Assembly (NCBI GenBank): GCA_947179155.2
Contig: OX359275.1
Coordinates: 4,438,501 to 4,502,500, forward strand
Length of the DNA: 64,000 nucleotides
From: Hedera helix
Lineage: Eukaryota > Streptophyta > Magnoliopsida > Apiales > Araliaceae
Direction: 5' to 3'
Positions within the stretch are counted from its first letter, which is position 1; every line of letters starts with the position of its first letter. This document shows positions 25,595 to 37,099 of this stretch, one piece after another. The position numbers and the translations under genes were made by a program. The notes below the pieces were generated by a model. It made no database searches and had not been told where the DNA came from. It saw nothing but the letters and a program-made list of their open reading frames with translations.

Positions 25595-27132
25595 GACACT
25601 CAAAGTCAATCCCTCAGGTCGGTACTTCCATGGCCCATGGTAGCCACCACAAGTTTCATTACCCCCATTGGCATAACGAGATGATCTTCACTCTTTCGAT
25701 CCCTTGGAAAAAGACCAATTAGCCTATCTCTTTGATTTGACCAGGTCAATCGACCTATTCCCCAGCGTACCGATCTTTTCTGGACGGAGGGAGTGTAGAG
25801 CACTGGTAACAATAGCATTGGCAATAAAAATTAAACAACTTTGGTGGCACAAATGAAGTATATGAGTTAAAATTTTTCACAATTCATAATCTACCAGGAT
25901 CCTTAATTCAAATATTACCTTTTAATAATCAAGAGTTGAACATTAACCCAATGAGAAGTAGCATATGAAGTATTAACCCATAAGAAACACAAATACTCCA
26001 AATTCAAACCAAAGCACTGGAAATTAAACTAAAAATCACCAGGTAAATCGAACAATATGTCTAAAGTAAACACCTGCGTGTGTGATTTATAAGGAAGCAA
26101 CAGCTTAGAAAATGAAAGTTAATAGTATAAAAGAAACTATTTACCTGAAATATTAAAGAGGAGATGTACGAGAAAAAAACAGTCATGTTTCTTTCCTTCC
26201 TACACATTTCCCCCATTTCTTCAAGCCTAATCCAGGTATAGAAGTTGATGAATATATCAAACCATTTAGCAAAAAAAAAAAAAAAAAAGAATATATCAGA
26301 CCGATATGGGGTGCGGCCTTTAGATCCGTTCGGGAAGAGACTTAGTCTCGGCAAAAGTTGGTCTGAGAATACTTTTTATCATTAAACTAAAAAAAAAGTC
26401 CATTTCTAGATTCATAAACTATTGAGTTCTATTCACTCTCTCCAATAATTTAATAAAAGTGTAATTTTTAAGCTCAATTAACTAACCAATGAGCTTATAA
26501 GGTGCACTTCATGACCCTAAATTAATGGCTTAATTGGGTTCAAAAGTTGCTGCTTCCTTTCCCCCTTGCCCTTTCAAATCCAGACCACTTTTTATTTATT
26601 TACTAAATGAGTTCAAATCTAACATACAAGCATATAAAAATACATATACCCATTATGAATGATGACAAAAGCTAGAGAGAGGTGTAAGACAAGATCGAAT
26701 AGTTTAGCGTAAAACACTTAAAAAAGAAAAAAAAAGGGGTGGTGTGCCCTCCACCCCATCTTACTAACAATAATGAAGGGCTTTTATGCCAACAAGCAAG
26801 CACACTCTTGTACTTGTTGGGGAGTAGGCTTTAAAACACTATTTTTTAGTATTTGAATACGTACTATATGGCATGCATGTACATTCATTGAGGGCACTAA
26901 TCCTTTCTTCTTTGATGGAGTAATTAACTCATTTAATTAATCAGATTTTAGATAATTGAGGTTTTAAACCGACCACAACCCACAAATCACAATAATGATC
27001 ATTTGAATTTGAGTATTCCAAGTCAACTATTTAATTATGGATGTGAATGGGAACGACCTTCCCCAGAACTTGATTTCCTCAGTATTTTCAACATGATGCG
27101 GATCCCATTCTTATTGAATTACCTTTTATTAG
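25292..27132. other. Intergenic region, no gene seen
   Basis: AT-rich, with a pure (AC)n tract at 25558-25593 and a poly(A) of about 18 near 26271. TGGACGGAGGGAGT near 25778 is the reverse complement of the common plant MITE terminus ACTCCCTCCGTCCA; its other end was not found. The minus-strand ORF at 26061-26354 spans the poly(A) and is not supported. Confidence 0.5.
25558..25593. repeat. (AC)n microsatellite
   Basis: About 18 uninterrupted AC units. Confidence 0.95.
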
Positions 27133-27610
27133 TGTTGGGATGTGATTTGTTGGACCTTATATTTTAACTTTTGGCCAAGGTTTATTTTGTAAGAGGATTG
27201 GGCTGGATCGTTTTTATCTACCTTGATGGGCTTAGTCAAAGGATGACCCATTCTAGTATCCCTATCCATCGGGTCGCGTGAGGTGAGTGGATGGGGACGT
27301 CATATTTTACTCATAAGGGGATGATGAGACTTCTGGCGGTGCATGGGTGAATATATACAAGCTATCTTCCAAATAAATAAGGTAATGCTTTTCTACATGC
27401 AAAGAGAGAGAGAACTATCAAATATCTTACATTTCTAGCATATATCTTTGGTTCTCCATTGTGACGTTAATCGCCTGTACTTATCCTCACACTAGAGCAT
27501 CCCCAGACGGCCCAAGCCGCGACTGTACTATGGGTTGTTAACGATTTGTTAAGTGTGTAGGTGTCTTGTTAGCGGGTGATTTCGGTAAGAGAAAGAATTT
27601 GGCATCAACA
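27133..27610 (+). repeat. 5' LTR of the Tat element
   Basis: It runs TGTTGGGATGTGATTTGTTG to GGCATCAACA, 478 bases, and matches 54452-54940 throughout with perhaps one base in ten changed. The sequence that follows (TTAGTGGTAGAAGGAGG) should be the primer site, but I do not recognise the tRNA. Confidence 0.85.
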
Positions 27611-27684
27611 TTAGTGGTAGAAGGAGGGCCTGAAGATATTTGGTACATAAATCACCAGGTTGCTTTCGTATGAAGGCTACCCAT

Positions 27685-28416
27685 ATGGCAGAAAGAGATA
27701 ACTCAAGCAGGGGGCATCAAGGATCTTTCATTGAACCGCACATGCAAATCAGCAGGGGCCTAGGGAAGGGAAAGTGGGGGGTTGAACAGTCGGGGCGAAG
27801 ATAGGGGCATGCTCATTTGGAGTTTGTCAGGAGACGTTTGTTTATATCTTCCCTAACAGCGGGACATGATTCTCGTAGGGTGTTTGGAAGAGGAGGTGGC
27901 ACCATTGCGAAGAGTTTCGCAACGTGAACATGTAGAGAGAGCAGACAGTACAGAATTAGAGAAGCGGAAATTGAGTTGGAGTCCTTACAACATAAGCGCC
28001 AAGATTGGCAGGCCCACTTACTGGATTTGCATGAAGAGGGTCCATCCACTACTATTGACAGTAAGGAGCGGGCGGATACTCCACAAAGTCGACCTAGATC
28101 GAAGTAATGATATGTAAGACGATCTGAATTCCATGATCAGCACCAGTTTCAGGGTTATATGAGATAACATGACCAGGTTGGTCAAGGGAATACAAGGGGC
28201 CAACATCAGTCTCAGGGTTATATGAGACAATATGACCGGGTCGATCAGGGGATACAAAGGGACAACACCAGTCACAGAGTTATATGAGACAACATGACTG
28301 GGTCAGTGTAGGCGATACAAGGGGCCAACACTAGTCTCAAGATTATATGAGACAATATGACCAGGACAGTCGAGGGGATACAAGGGGTTAACACCAGTCT
28401 CAAGGTTATATGAGAC
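27685..28416 (+). pseudogene. Tat-element gag, N-terminal part with 63-base repeats
   Basis: An ATG at 27685 starts MAERDNSSRGHQGSF. After frame changes, a charged helical segment follows (about 27935-28105: REAEIELESLQHKRQDWQ). Then come Gln/Tyr-rich repeats (QGYMRQYDRVDQG). Stops and frameshifts occur throughout. The frame is interrupted at 28416 by the insertion of a solo LTR and resumes at 45944 within the same repeat array. Gag N-termini of this lineage are variable, so the call rests on position and on the clear Gag core downstream. Confidence 0.6.
28138..28416 (+). repeat. Tandem repeats of about 63 bases in gag
   Basis: The word CAGGGTTATATGAGACAA recurs at 62-63 base spacing (28150, 28213, 28275 and on), followed each time by TGACC(A/G)GG and GATACAAGGGG. 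About five units lie left of the inserted LTR, and one or two more at 45939-46020. The inserted LTR's duplication GAGAC falls inside the repeat word. Confidence 0.85.
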
Positions 28417-30010
28417 TGTAATGATATGAAAATTTGGCATCATTGTAAATATTATTATTAATTAATAAAATTTAAATTTTTGAAGTGTGACAAGTGTTTT
28501 AATAGAAGCAAGTCATAGACTATTTAATGATAGAATTAAATTCAAGCATAATGAAACAAATTTGAATCAAAAAGGAGTTGAATTGGATTAAAAATGAATA
28601 AGTTATGAATTAAAGAAATTAAGTTTTCTAGGAAATTTGACTAATGACCAAAGAGCCCTTACCAAGTTATGGAAAGACAATTGTGTCCTAGAAGGGTGTA
28701 ATGACTAATATACCCTTATCTAGCAATATGAAATGACTTGGATGCCCTTAACCATACATGAGTTAACTTAACCAAAGATGGTTAAGTGTTGGAGGATTAA
28801 TATAATCCATACATGCATAAATTCTCTAAGTATCAAGCTAAGTGTTCATTTCATTTGCAAGAGTGCTCAAACGTGAGTTCTAAGAGAGAAAAAGAAGGAA
28901 GAGTTAGGGTTTTAAAGAAAAGCATTGAAAGATTGCCAACAAGTGCTCTAGAGAAGTGTTTTAAGCTATCAAGGTGGATAATCAAGCTCTAAGAAGCTTT
29001 ATATCAAGAAGGAAAGTAGCACATAAAATGTATAATCATGTTTAAGTTATGAAACTTGTTATCTATGTGCTTAAATGCTAGAATAAGAGTAGCCATGCAT
29101 GTATCTTGGTGTATATGTGTTGATTATATGTATTATGTGCTATTTGGTTGGTTTAACATGAAACCCTAAGTTCAACTTTGACAAAACAAAGGCGGTGCAC
29201 TATTCATGTTCATATTCAAGAGTATAAAACATGATTTATGGATGATCATGTGTTATATGTTGCTAGAAATGATGAAATCCTAGATGAATGTGTTGAACAT
29301 GTTAAATAAATGTAATAATTCTTGCTTGATAGCTTATTATAAGCCTTAAGAGGTGAAAAACATGAGTTGTAAAGAGAAAATTGTAATATTAGCCTATGAT
29401 TTATATGTAAATCAAATCATAATCTGTAAAGTGCATTAGAAGGTGCATATGGAAGTCATGTGAATACATAAAGTTGCTAGATATGTATGTGGTTGCCTAT
29501 GTGGTGCATGAAGTTCAAGAACTCAAGTTAAGTTTATGTATGAAATTGTTAAACTTGACAAAATGCCACCAATGTGAAATTTTTGGCCATTTTAGATAAT
29601 TAATGGTAAAATGAGTCTAAACAACTAAGTTTCATGTAAATACACGTGTTAGAACCAAATTGGAAGCCATTTGGTTTGTATGGTGACAAGTGTCTATTTT
29701 AAACGTTTTAAAACGATCGTCGACGTCCAAAACGAAATCTTTGGAAAAATAAGACCAAATTATGATTTTTAAATATTTTGAAGACCCATGCGAGTCAAAT
29801 ACATGTTATATGTGCTATGTGAAGGGTTGGAATCAAGTTTTACAAAAAAGGGCTAAAAATAACATGGATTTTTTAAAGAATTTTTTTTCAGAAAAATCAG
29901 TACTACACCGCGGCGCGGTTATTTGAACCGAAAATTGCGTCGGAGCGCAGTGCTTTGTGAGGAAGCTCGCCGGGACAAAATCAGGGGGCGCTAGGGCAAA
30001 GTCAGGTTGA

Positions 30011-30066
30011 GAAGATCTCGCGGCCAGCGAGATCTTCCAGGCAAAACATCTCGCCGGGGCGAGATG
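30011..30066. repeat. Two GC-rich hairpins in the solo LTR
   Basis: At 30011-30037, GAAGATCTCGC pairs perfectly with GCGAGATCTTC over a 5-base loop. At 30047-30066, CATCTCGC pairs with GCGAGATG over a 4-base loop. TACTGTTCAT follows directly, the same CTGTTCA word that adjoins the palindromes in the copies near 12380 and 16190. Confidence 0.85.
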
Positions 30067-30205
30067 TACTGTTCATAGAAAATAAAATTTTATTTTAAGT
30101 CTAAAATAAAATATTTTGATATTAAATGATGGAAACATGTGTGTAAACTATAATTTGATAAAAATAATCAATGTGGTAGATATTAAAGCTTAAGTGAACA
30201 ATGTG

Positions 30206-33200
30206 GTAGAGATCACTCAACGATCAACAAACCAAGAATCGTAGAGTACACTACAAATCGAAGAGCTCACTTAACGGTTGGCAAGCCAAGGATCGCAGAG
30301 TATTCCTCTATCGTAAAGCTAACTCAACGAACATCAACAAAAGAATCGAAGTGTCAAGAAGGATCGTAAAGCTCTAGGGGCAAAAAGTTCATCAACCAAC
30401 TGAAATGCTTCTATCAGAACATGACACGCATCTCAGCAAACATAGAGGAAAGTTTTAAATACTTTGAAAACTGCACGTCGTTTATTCCTTCAAATAAAAA
30501 ATCTATCATTCCTATCTATCTCTCTCAATCCAAAACCCTAAGTTTTCAATACTCAAGTAAATCGTTCCTACTATTTCAGGAAAACTATCAAATGACACCT
30601 GCTCAAGTCATTTTTGGAAACGAGCTCAACTTCGAAGCCTTCATATCGGCAGATAAGCAATTCAAAAGGATAATCCAGTTACTAGAAAAGGCGGGTCTGC
30701 GAGAAGCTCTGGGAACTAATACGAGGATTCTGTCAAAGCTTATCCGAGAGTTCTACATCAATGGATCCTATACAAACGGAACTCTAACCACTACTATAAG
30801 AGGAGTACAGCTCAACCTCACTGTGGAAGAATTTAATCTTGCCCTAGGATTCAAGCAAGGAGGCCTCACATATCTAAATATGGTGAATACCGAAGAAGGC
30901 CTGAGAAGAATGCACCACCAAAAGAATCCAGGACTGAAAGGTTTAAAGAAGAAAGAATTTGCTCAGAAATACGAGTTCCTGGCAGATGTGGTTGGTAAAT
31001 GCCTACTCTGCAAAGACTCGGCTCATGACTCAGTCAGTGAGGTGCAACTAAAATTTATGACAACTATAGTCAAAAAGACAAACATCAACTATGGCTCTTT
31101 GCTGGTGGAATGGATAGGGAACTGGGTCCAGAATGCGGAAAAAGCAAAGGGGACCAGAAAAATGTTTTATGGGAGATTCATCAGCATTCTCCTTAGATCA
31201 TCTTTGGGGGATCTGATTGAGCCTGATGAAGGAGAAGCCCTAAATACTAACAAAAGAATCACCCAGAGAATCTTCGACAACTGGAGGAGGAATCCAGTTG
31301 AAAATAGGAAACTATCCCGATCAGGGGATAGTGAAGGAACGCAGAGTGGGGCAGGGCCGTCAGTATTAAAGAACACTCCTGCAGAAGAAGAATATCAGGA
31401 AGTTAGCAAACAATCTCAGGGTATCATCAGAAAGAGAAAAGGAAAGAAAGCCCTTGAGATTGAAGAACCTCAGGGCTCATCTAATCAGGCTCCTGATGCT
31501 GCTCTTGAAGAAAAGGCTGCATCAGAGGATGAAGATTCTGATCTGCGAAGGAAAACTAGCAGCAAGTATGGAGCTGAAGAGGCAACCCCAAAAGAGCCAA
31601 AAAGAAAGAGAAGAAGGCTAGTTAAATTAGCCGACAAAGACTCAGTAGCTAAGGGGGAGCTACTTGAAAAAGCTGTCATTGCTCCAGTTGAGAAGGAGTC
31701 ATCTAAAGCAGCTGAGCCTATGGATGCTCAAACTGAGGGGGAGCCACCAGTAGTTTCTGAGCCAACAGATGCTCTGGCTGAGGGGGAGACTCACGAAGGT
31801 ACTTCAGTCCCTTCAGCCATAATGAATAATGATGAAGAGGATGACATCGAAATAGTGGCCGTTGGAAGAAATGAGCAAAGGCATCTTAACTACAACTGTC
31901 TGTTGAATTTTTTGCCACTGATGCCATTCCACCGAGCTCTGGCGCACGATGCATGAGATCAGGTCTTCTGGACGTTCAAAGCTTACCCAAATGTGGTAAT
32001 TATAGCTCAAGGCTATCCTCAGAATTTATTTTTTGCCCAGAAACTCATTTCATGCAGCCCCTTCTCACATTCTTTAGGGCAAAATGTACATTTTATCCCT
32101 CTAGCCCTCATTCAAATTCATACACCCTCATCAATGTTCAATAAATTTGAGGAGCCCCAAATACCAACTCTGCATCAAACTCTACGATCAACACTTCCCC
32201 GATCGTAGAGTCACCAGCCTCTACGACTGGTGGTCAAGAAAGCCTAAATAATCAAAAACGTAGAGTGCCCTCCAGACTCTCTTGAAATTCTGCCTACTCA
32301 GCAAACAATGCCTCCGGTTTCATCTTCAAGACTCCTCTTAACCAACGAGGATATTCCCTCCACCTCTGGTCACGAATACTTTCACATTCCAAGCTCTACG
32401 GCTGACCAGGAACAATCATCTCAACTCCTCAAGCAAATTTTAGACAAGGTATCTCGGCTTCCTACAACTGAGGTCTTAACTGACTTGACAAGCCATATCC
32501 ATACAGAGATACAGAACGACCTGGCATCGAAATCCCACAACATTCAACGTAGAATGGACGATGATATTGATGCTGCCAATGGTCTCTCTAACAGCCTGAA
32601 TAAACAATTCTCCATAAGATTAAGGCAGTTAACGGCAGCAGTCTCTAAAAATCTCCAAGAAAGGGATAAAATTTTTCTGGAAGCCTTAAACAAACATCAG
32701 CAGGCCGTTGTCGTTCTTCAAGAAACCAATGACAAATCTATCACTCTCCTCAGTAATGAGATCATTGCATTGAAGAACTCTCTCACAGAACAACAACATC
32801 GGTCGAATGACACTTTGTCATTGGTGGAGCAAAAACAAATAACGGCTGACGAACGACTTCAAGCCCACCAAGATGATGTTGATGCCACTAAGACTCAACT
32901 TCAATAAATTATTCAGGGCATACAACAGCTTTCAGAGCAGGTAGCAACAATTAATGATGCCAACAAGGGGGAGAAGAAACTGAGCACAACAGAACAAACA
33001 AGAACAAGTAGAGGTAGAGCACCTCAAGGGATGAGGATGGTTCAAACATCAATACATCCTCCTAGATTCGAAGCAGTTCCATCTCGTCCCAGACAGGAGG
33101 TGACAGCAAGGCCTTCTTCCTCAACTGTGAGGTCATCTAGCTCATAAGAATGGTTTCAAATTAAAGAAGAAGAAGCCTTGCTGAGGGAAGAAGAACTGAG

Positions 33201-33473
33201 AAAAACAGATGAAGAAAGGAGAGCACTCTTCAGGCAGAGGGAAGAAGAAAGCAGAAGACCTCCTAGCAGAAGGAGATAAGTTTTTTTTTTCTTTTTCTGT
33301 TGTTTTCTAAATTGTATCAACTGACTAAAACATCAATAAAATTCATATTTTTCTCTAGAAAATACAGCTGCTCACTGTATGATTAGACATTCAATTATTC
33401 TTGCATTTTGCCTATTTAATGTGTTCAAATCACTATCTGTTAATTATGTTGTAATCATCAAATAGGGGGAGAT
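30206..33473 (+). mobile_element. Truncated upstream SIRE-like copia unit (3' part only)
   Basis: It is nearly identical to 40384-43651 at a constant offset of 10178 bases. It starts in the spacer after pol, carries the third ORF and the polypurine tract, and runs straight into the LTR at 33474, which also serves the downstream full unit. Homology begins abruptly at GTAGAGATC (30206), with no LTR before it. No clear duplication joins this edge to the right edge at 45164. The unit therefore lost its 5' LTR, gag and pol, or was produced by recombination. Confidence 0.85.
30421..33279 (+). pseudogene. Third ORF of SIRE-like copia, upstream copy
   Basis: It has the same content as 40599-43457, differing by about ten amino acids in the first 511 residues. 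The frame holds from ATG 30421 to TAA 33277 with no frameshift but several stops. TGA 31954 is shared with the other copy. TAA at 33145 is private to this copy; the other has CAA there. Where the downstream copy has TAA (43014), this one keeps CAA (32836), so its coiled-coil segment is longer (32308-32907). Antisense ORFs here are shadows. Confidence 0.8.
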
Positions 33474-33562
33474 TGTTGAACATTGAATGGTTAAATTTGA
33501 TGATAAGAAATAATGTACAAGAGCTGTATTAGATAAGATCAAAACTGTTAGGTTGATCTCTT

Positions 33563-33580
33563 GATATAAATGTATAAAAG
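33563..33580 (+). promoter_or_regulatory. Probable LTR TATA box between direct repeats
   Basis: GATATAAATGTATAAAAG lies between two exact copies of a 24-base word (33536-33559 and 33608-33631). It is the best core-promoter candidate in the LTR. The same arrangement is at 43741-43758 in the 3' LTR. Confidence 0.5.
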
Positions 33581-33644
33581 TCTTTTGTGTTGTACTAAGA
33601 CTTAGATAGATCAAAACTGTTAGGTTGATCTGTTGGTGTAATAA

Positions 33645-33905
33645 AATCGTAGAATGGGCTCTACGATTTCAGTCAAGGAAACTCTACGATTTGAACAGAC
33701 TCTACGATCAAGGCAACCAATCGTAGAATGGACTCTACGATTTTGGTCAAGAAGACTCTACGACCAAACAGACTATGTTCTTAACGAGAAACCTTAAATC
33801 GAACTCTACGATCAATAGTCTAAACAGTTGAGTAAACTCTACGATGATAATAAGAGATGATCCTTTACAGATCAATCACGACAGCAAGGATATTCGTAGA
33901 GTTGA
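33645..33905. repeat. Cluster of CTCTACGAT / ATCGTAGAG words in the LTR
   Basis: At least eight exact 8-mers (TCTACGAT or ATCGTAGA) plus near matches lie within about 260 bases, in both orientations and with irregular spacing (roughly 13 to 70 bases). The 3' LTR has the same cluster at 43823-44083. It is not a regular tandem repeat and has no constant spacer length. Confidence 0.9.
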
Positions 33906-34979
33906 TCACAAAAGGTCGTTGAGCAAAAAGACAAGAGACATCACGACTCTCAGATCAGGAGCTATTCTATTCAAGAATTCAATCTACATTGATGTAACCA
34001 AAAAGGAAACTTCTGCAAATCGATCAAAGTCAGAAAAGTCAGGGGACTGACCCAAGCGCACTATGGAACATAAAGAAGACTTTCAAGGCAGAAAAGTCAG
34101 AGGACTGTGTCCTATCAGTCCTATAGTGGAAGGGCCAAACGACTCTATGAAAGTTGGTAGGAACCTACGACTGACATATCTGTCCCAAAGGAAAAAGAAA
34201 ACAACCTTCCATGGACTAATAGGTCAGATCAAATAAAATCTCATCAGAGCTTTAATGAGCTATATTAATATAATATACAACATCTCTCCTCTGTGAGGTA
34301 ACAGAAAGAAATACAAGCTCAAGCAGATGGTCTAACGGAAAGAAACACAAGCTCAAGCAGATGGTCCAACGGGAAGAAAATTGAAGCCCTAACTTCTTAA
34401 ATACTAAGATCAACAAAAGAGAAAACTTTTCTGAACAAAGAAAAAGATACGCAAGAAGTGAAAAAAATCAAACTGATAAGAAAGCTTGCATTGCTACTAA
34501 GTCCTTCGAAAACTCAAGCTTATAGCAACTTAGTAGCACATCCAAATATACATCACTACAGGAGAGTTCTTTGTGAACTAGTGTATCCAAGTCTGTTAGA
34601 CTTGTAGAGTTCTTTGTGAACTAAAGTTCCAAGACTGCGGGTCTTGAAGGAATCTTAGTGATTCTGAAATTGTAAAAGTATCCTTAGTGGATTTGCTGCT
34701 GGAAGAGCAGAACAGTGGAGTAGGAGTCTTGTGAGCTCTGAACCACTTAAAACCCAGAGTCTTCCTTATTGTGTCTTTCATTTGCTATATCTGCCATATA
34801 ATTTCTTGTTAAATTATTACTCTAACATATCAAGAAAAGGGTAACTAAATCATATTCCGCGGTGTTAAACTTTCTGTTTAAGAATTAATTAAGTAAGATC
34901 TTTTTAAATAAAAGAAATTCTTAAAAGAATCTATTCAACCCCCCTTCTAAATTTCTATCGTGTCATTGGGAACTAACAA

Positions 34980-34995
34980 TTGGTATCAGAGCAGG
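34980..34995 (+). other. Primer-binding site, initiator tRNA-Met
   Basis: TTGGTATCAGAGCAGG follows the LTR end by one base. This is the usual copia primer site. Confidence 0.9.
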
Positions 34996-35033
34996 TTCTC
35001 ACATCTAAAGCCTTACAAGCTTGAGTAGATCAA

Positions 35034-36080
35034 ATGACACTCAACAAGAATGGATCGGAACTCGGTGGAGGTAACAGACCACCTATGTGTAATAAAGAAA
35101 AATTTGCTAACTGGAAAGTTCATATGCAGGCTTACATGGATGCTATAGATGATGAACTGTTCGAGACAGTGCTAAATGGGCCGATCATACCAATGAAGCT
35201 TGCACTATCAACTGAAGATCCAAGCAAGCTAGTAGCAAATAAAAGAGACGAATGGACAGACAATGAAAAGAAGGATGTTCAAAGAGACAAAAGGGCTAAG
35301 AACATCTTATTTCAATCCCTGGATGATGATCTATTTGAGAACGTTGTCAACTGTAAAACAGCTCAAGAAGTCTGGCAAACTCTGTTGATCATGCATGAAG
35401 GAACAGAAGAAGTCAGAGAAAATAAGCAATCACTGCTTGTTCAGCAGTATGAAATGTTCACTCACATCTCAGGTGAAAACATTACAACCACCTACGAGAG
35501 ATTTAACTTGCTACTAAACTCTCTCCGATCTTATGGAAAAATCTATCCAAACAGAGATCTTATCATTAAATTCATGAGATCTTTGCCAAGCAAATGGGAT
35601 ACCAAAACCACAGCCATCCGGGAATCAAAGAACCTGCACGAGATGACTGTACAACAGTTATATGGAAATCTTCTCACCTATGAGCTGGAGCTAAATCAAA
35701 GAGCAGAGAATCTATCTGGGGAAAGAAAGAAGGAGAAAAACATTGCTCTTAAAGCCTCAACCTCAACTCACAGAAGCAATCACAAGGATATCTCTGACTC
35801 TGACAAGGATGAATCAATTGATGATGAAGGAGCTGCCATGCTAGTTAGACACTTTAAAAGATTCATCAACAGGAACAGACCTCAAAAGTTCAGAAGCAAC
35901 AGCAACAAAGAACCACCAAATGACCTTTGCTATAATTGCAAAAAGCCAGGTCATTTCATTACTAAATGTCCAAAACCCTTAAGAGAAGAGCTGAAGAGGG
36001 ACAAAACGAGAGCAAATCCAAAAAGAGAATTCAAGAACTTCCACAAACAAAAGAAGAAAGACAAAAAGCTTCATAGCTGA
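35034..36080 (+). pseudogene. SIRE-like copia gag
   Basis: 348 codons start shortly after the primer site. The order is an N-terminal segment (NRPPMCNKEKFANWKVHM), a UBN2-type capsid core (DDDLFENVVNCKTAQEVWQTL, then FMRSLPSKWD), a charged stretch, and a zinc knuckle near residues 299-312 (CYNCKKPGHFITKC, all four ligands kept). A Lys/Arg-rich tail follows. The frame ends at TGA 36078. The natural continuation lies in another frame (about 36060 on) and has its own TAG, so at least one frameshift and one stop separate gag from the next part. Gag would form the particle and bind RNA. Confidence 0.85.
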
Positions 36081-37099
36081 AGGCTCCTGAGAGTGACTCA
36101 GAAGAAGAACTAAATTCTGAGTCAAGTGACGATGAAGAGCCACAGAAGGCCAACCTGTGCTTAATGGCAAATGAAGAAGGAAGCAACAAAAAGGAATTCA
36201 TCATAGATGAGGTATTTGATTTCTACTCTCCTGAATTAAGCATTAATGATCTTAGAGAAGGCATGCATGACTTAATGACAGAATTTTACAAGTACATAAA
36301 ATTGTTTAGAAGGTTATCTAAAGACTACTCTCATCTAAAAGAGGATAAAGAAAAAATAAGCATGGAATTAGAAGCCTCAGTTCAAACTGCAAAACTTTAC
36401 TCTAATCTTGAGACTGAGAATGAAAGACTAAAAGAGATAAATGAATTAAGCACTCATAAAGAATCCTCAGTAGTCTCCAAGATTCAGGAACTAGAAAAGA
36501 CAATTTTTATGTGGAACAAGTCTAGTTCGTCTATGGACACTCTGATCTCAAGTCAAAGAGATATGACAGATAGAACAGGATTAGGATTTGAGAATTCATT
36601 CTCAAAGCCAATATGGAGAAGTCAATGGAAATAAATGAAGGCAAATCCTTTAATCTTAATAAAGGAATTGTGTTCATCAAATCCTCAGATTCGATATCTC
36701 CCAGCAATCCACATTCTGCTAAACCTACTATCATTTTTAACAATAAAACTCGCACAGGTCTTGGGTTCAGAAAATTGAAAAATAAGTCAAGCAAAACTCA
36801 CTCTACGAATCATGAGAATCGTAGAGTAGTATGGAAGCAGAATGTAGATCAGCAAAAGACTATGAGAAATCATAATCCATACAAGTCCTGGACAAACAAG
36901 AAGTCATAAATGCACACATATCATCATCAATATCACATCAATCATAGGCACCATCATAAAAATGATAAATATTTGTTAAGATATCATAGACTGCAAGGAT
37001 CTAAAATCAAACAGATTTGGGTCCCAAAAGGTACTAACAAAGCAGGACCCAAACAGATATGGGTACCAAAATGAAGATTGATTTGTTATGCAGGTAAAG
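36081..37099 (+). pseudogene. Gag-protease spacer region of the copia element
   Basis: It starts with an acidic stretch rich in Ser and Glu. Then an open stretch at 36164-36634 has coiled-coil character (heptad-like LETENERLKEINEL), followed in another frame by 36613-36909 with a basic Asn/Lys-rich tail. The repeated words KQIWVPKG and KQIWVPK near 37010-37070 are typical of SIRE-like polyproteins just before protease. Frames change at least twice. One CTCTACG/ATCGTAGAG pair lies at 36800-36836. Confidence 0.65.

Larger units (their letters stand above)
33474..34978 (+). repeat. SIRE-like LTR (shared by both units)
   Basis: It starts TGTTGAACATTG after the purine tract AGGGGGAGAT and ends GGGAACTAACA before the primer site. 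It is 1505 bases against 1512 for 43652-45163. By eye I find three substitutions (near 33582, 34861 and 34950) and a longer C run in the 3' copy. U3 holds two copies of AGATCAAAACTGTTAGGTTG (33536, 33608) around a TATA box. Confidence 0.95.

Noticed and set aside
26061..26354. Minus-strand 97-codon ORF
   Set aside because: It runs through an 18-base poly(A), has no domain and lies in intergenic sequence.
28417..30205. A host gene or lncRNA promoter in the unique-looking 1.8 kb before the copia array
   Set aside because: TG..CA ends and a perfect GAGAC duplication show that it is part of a solo LTR.
33645..33905. CRISPR-like array of short repeats
   Set aside because: The words are only 8-10 bases, occur in both orientations and have irregular spacing, inside a plant retrotransposon LTR. 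No cas genes are present.
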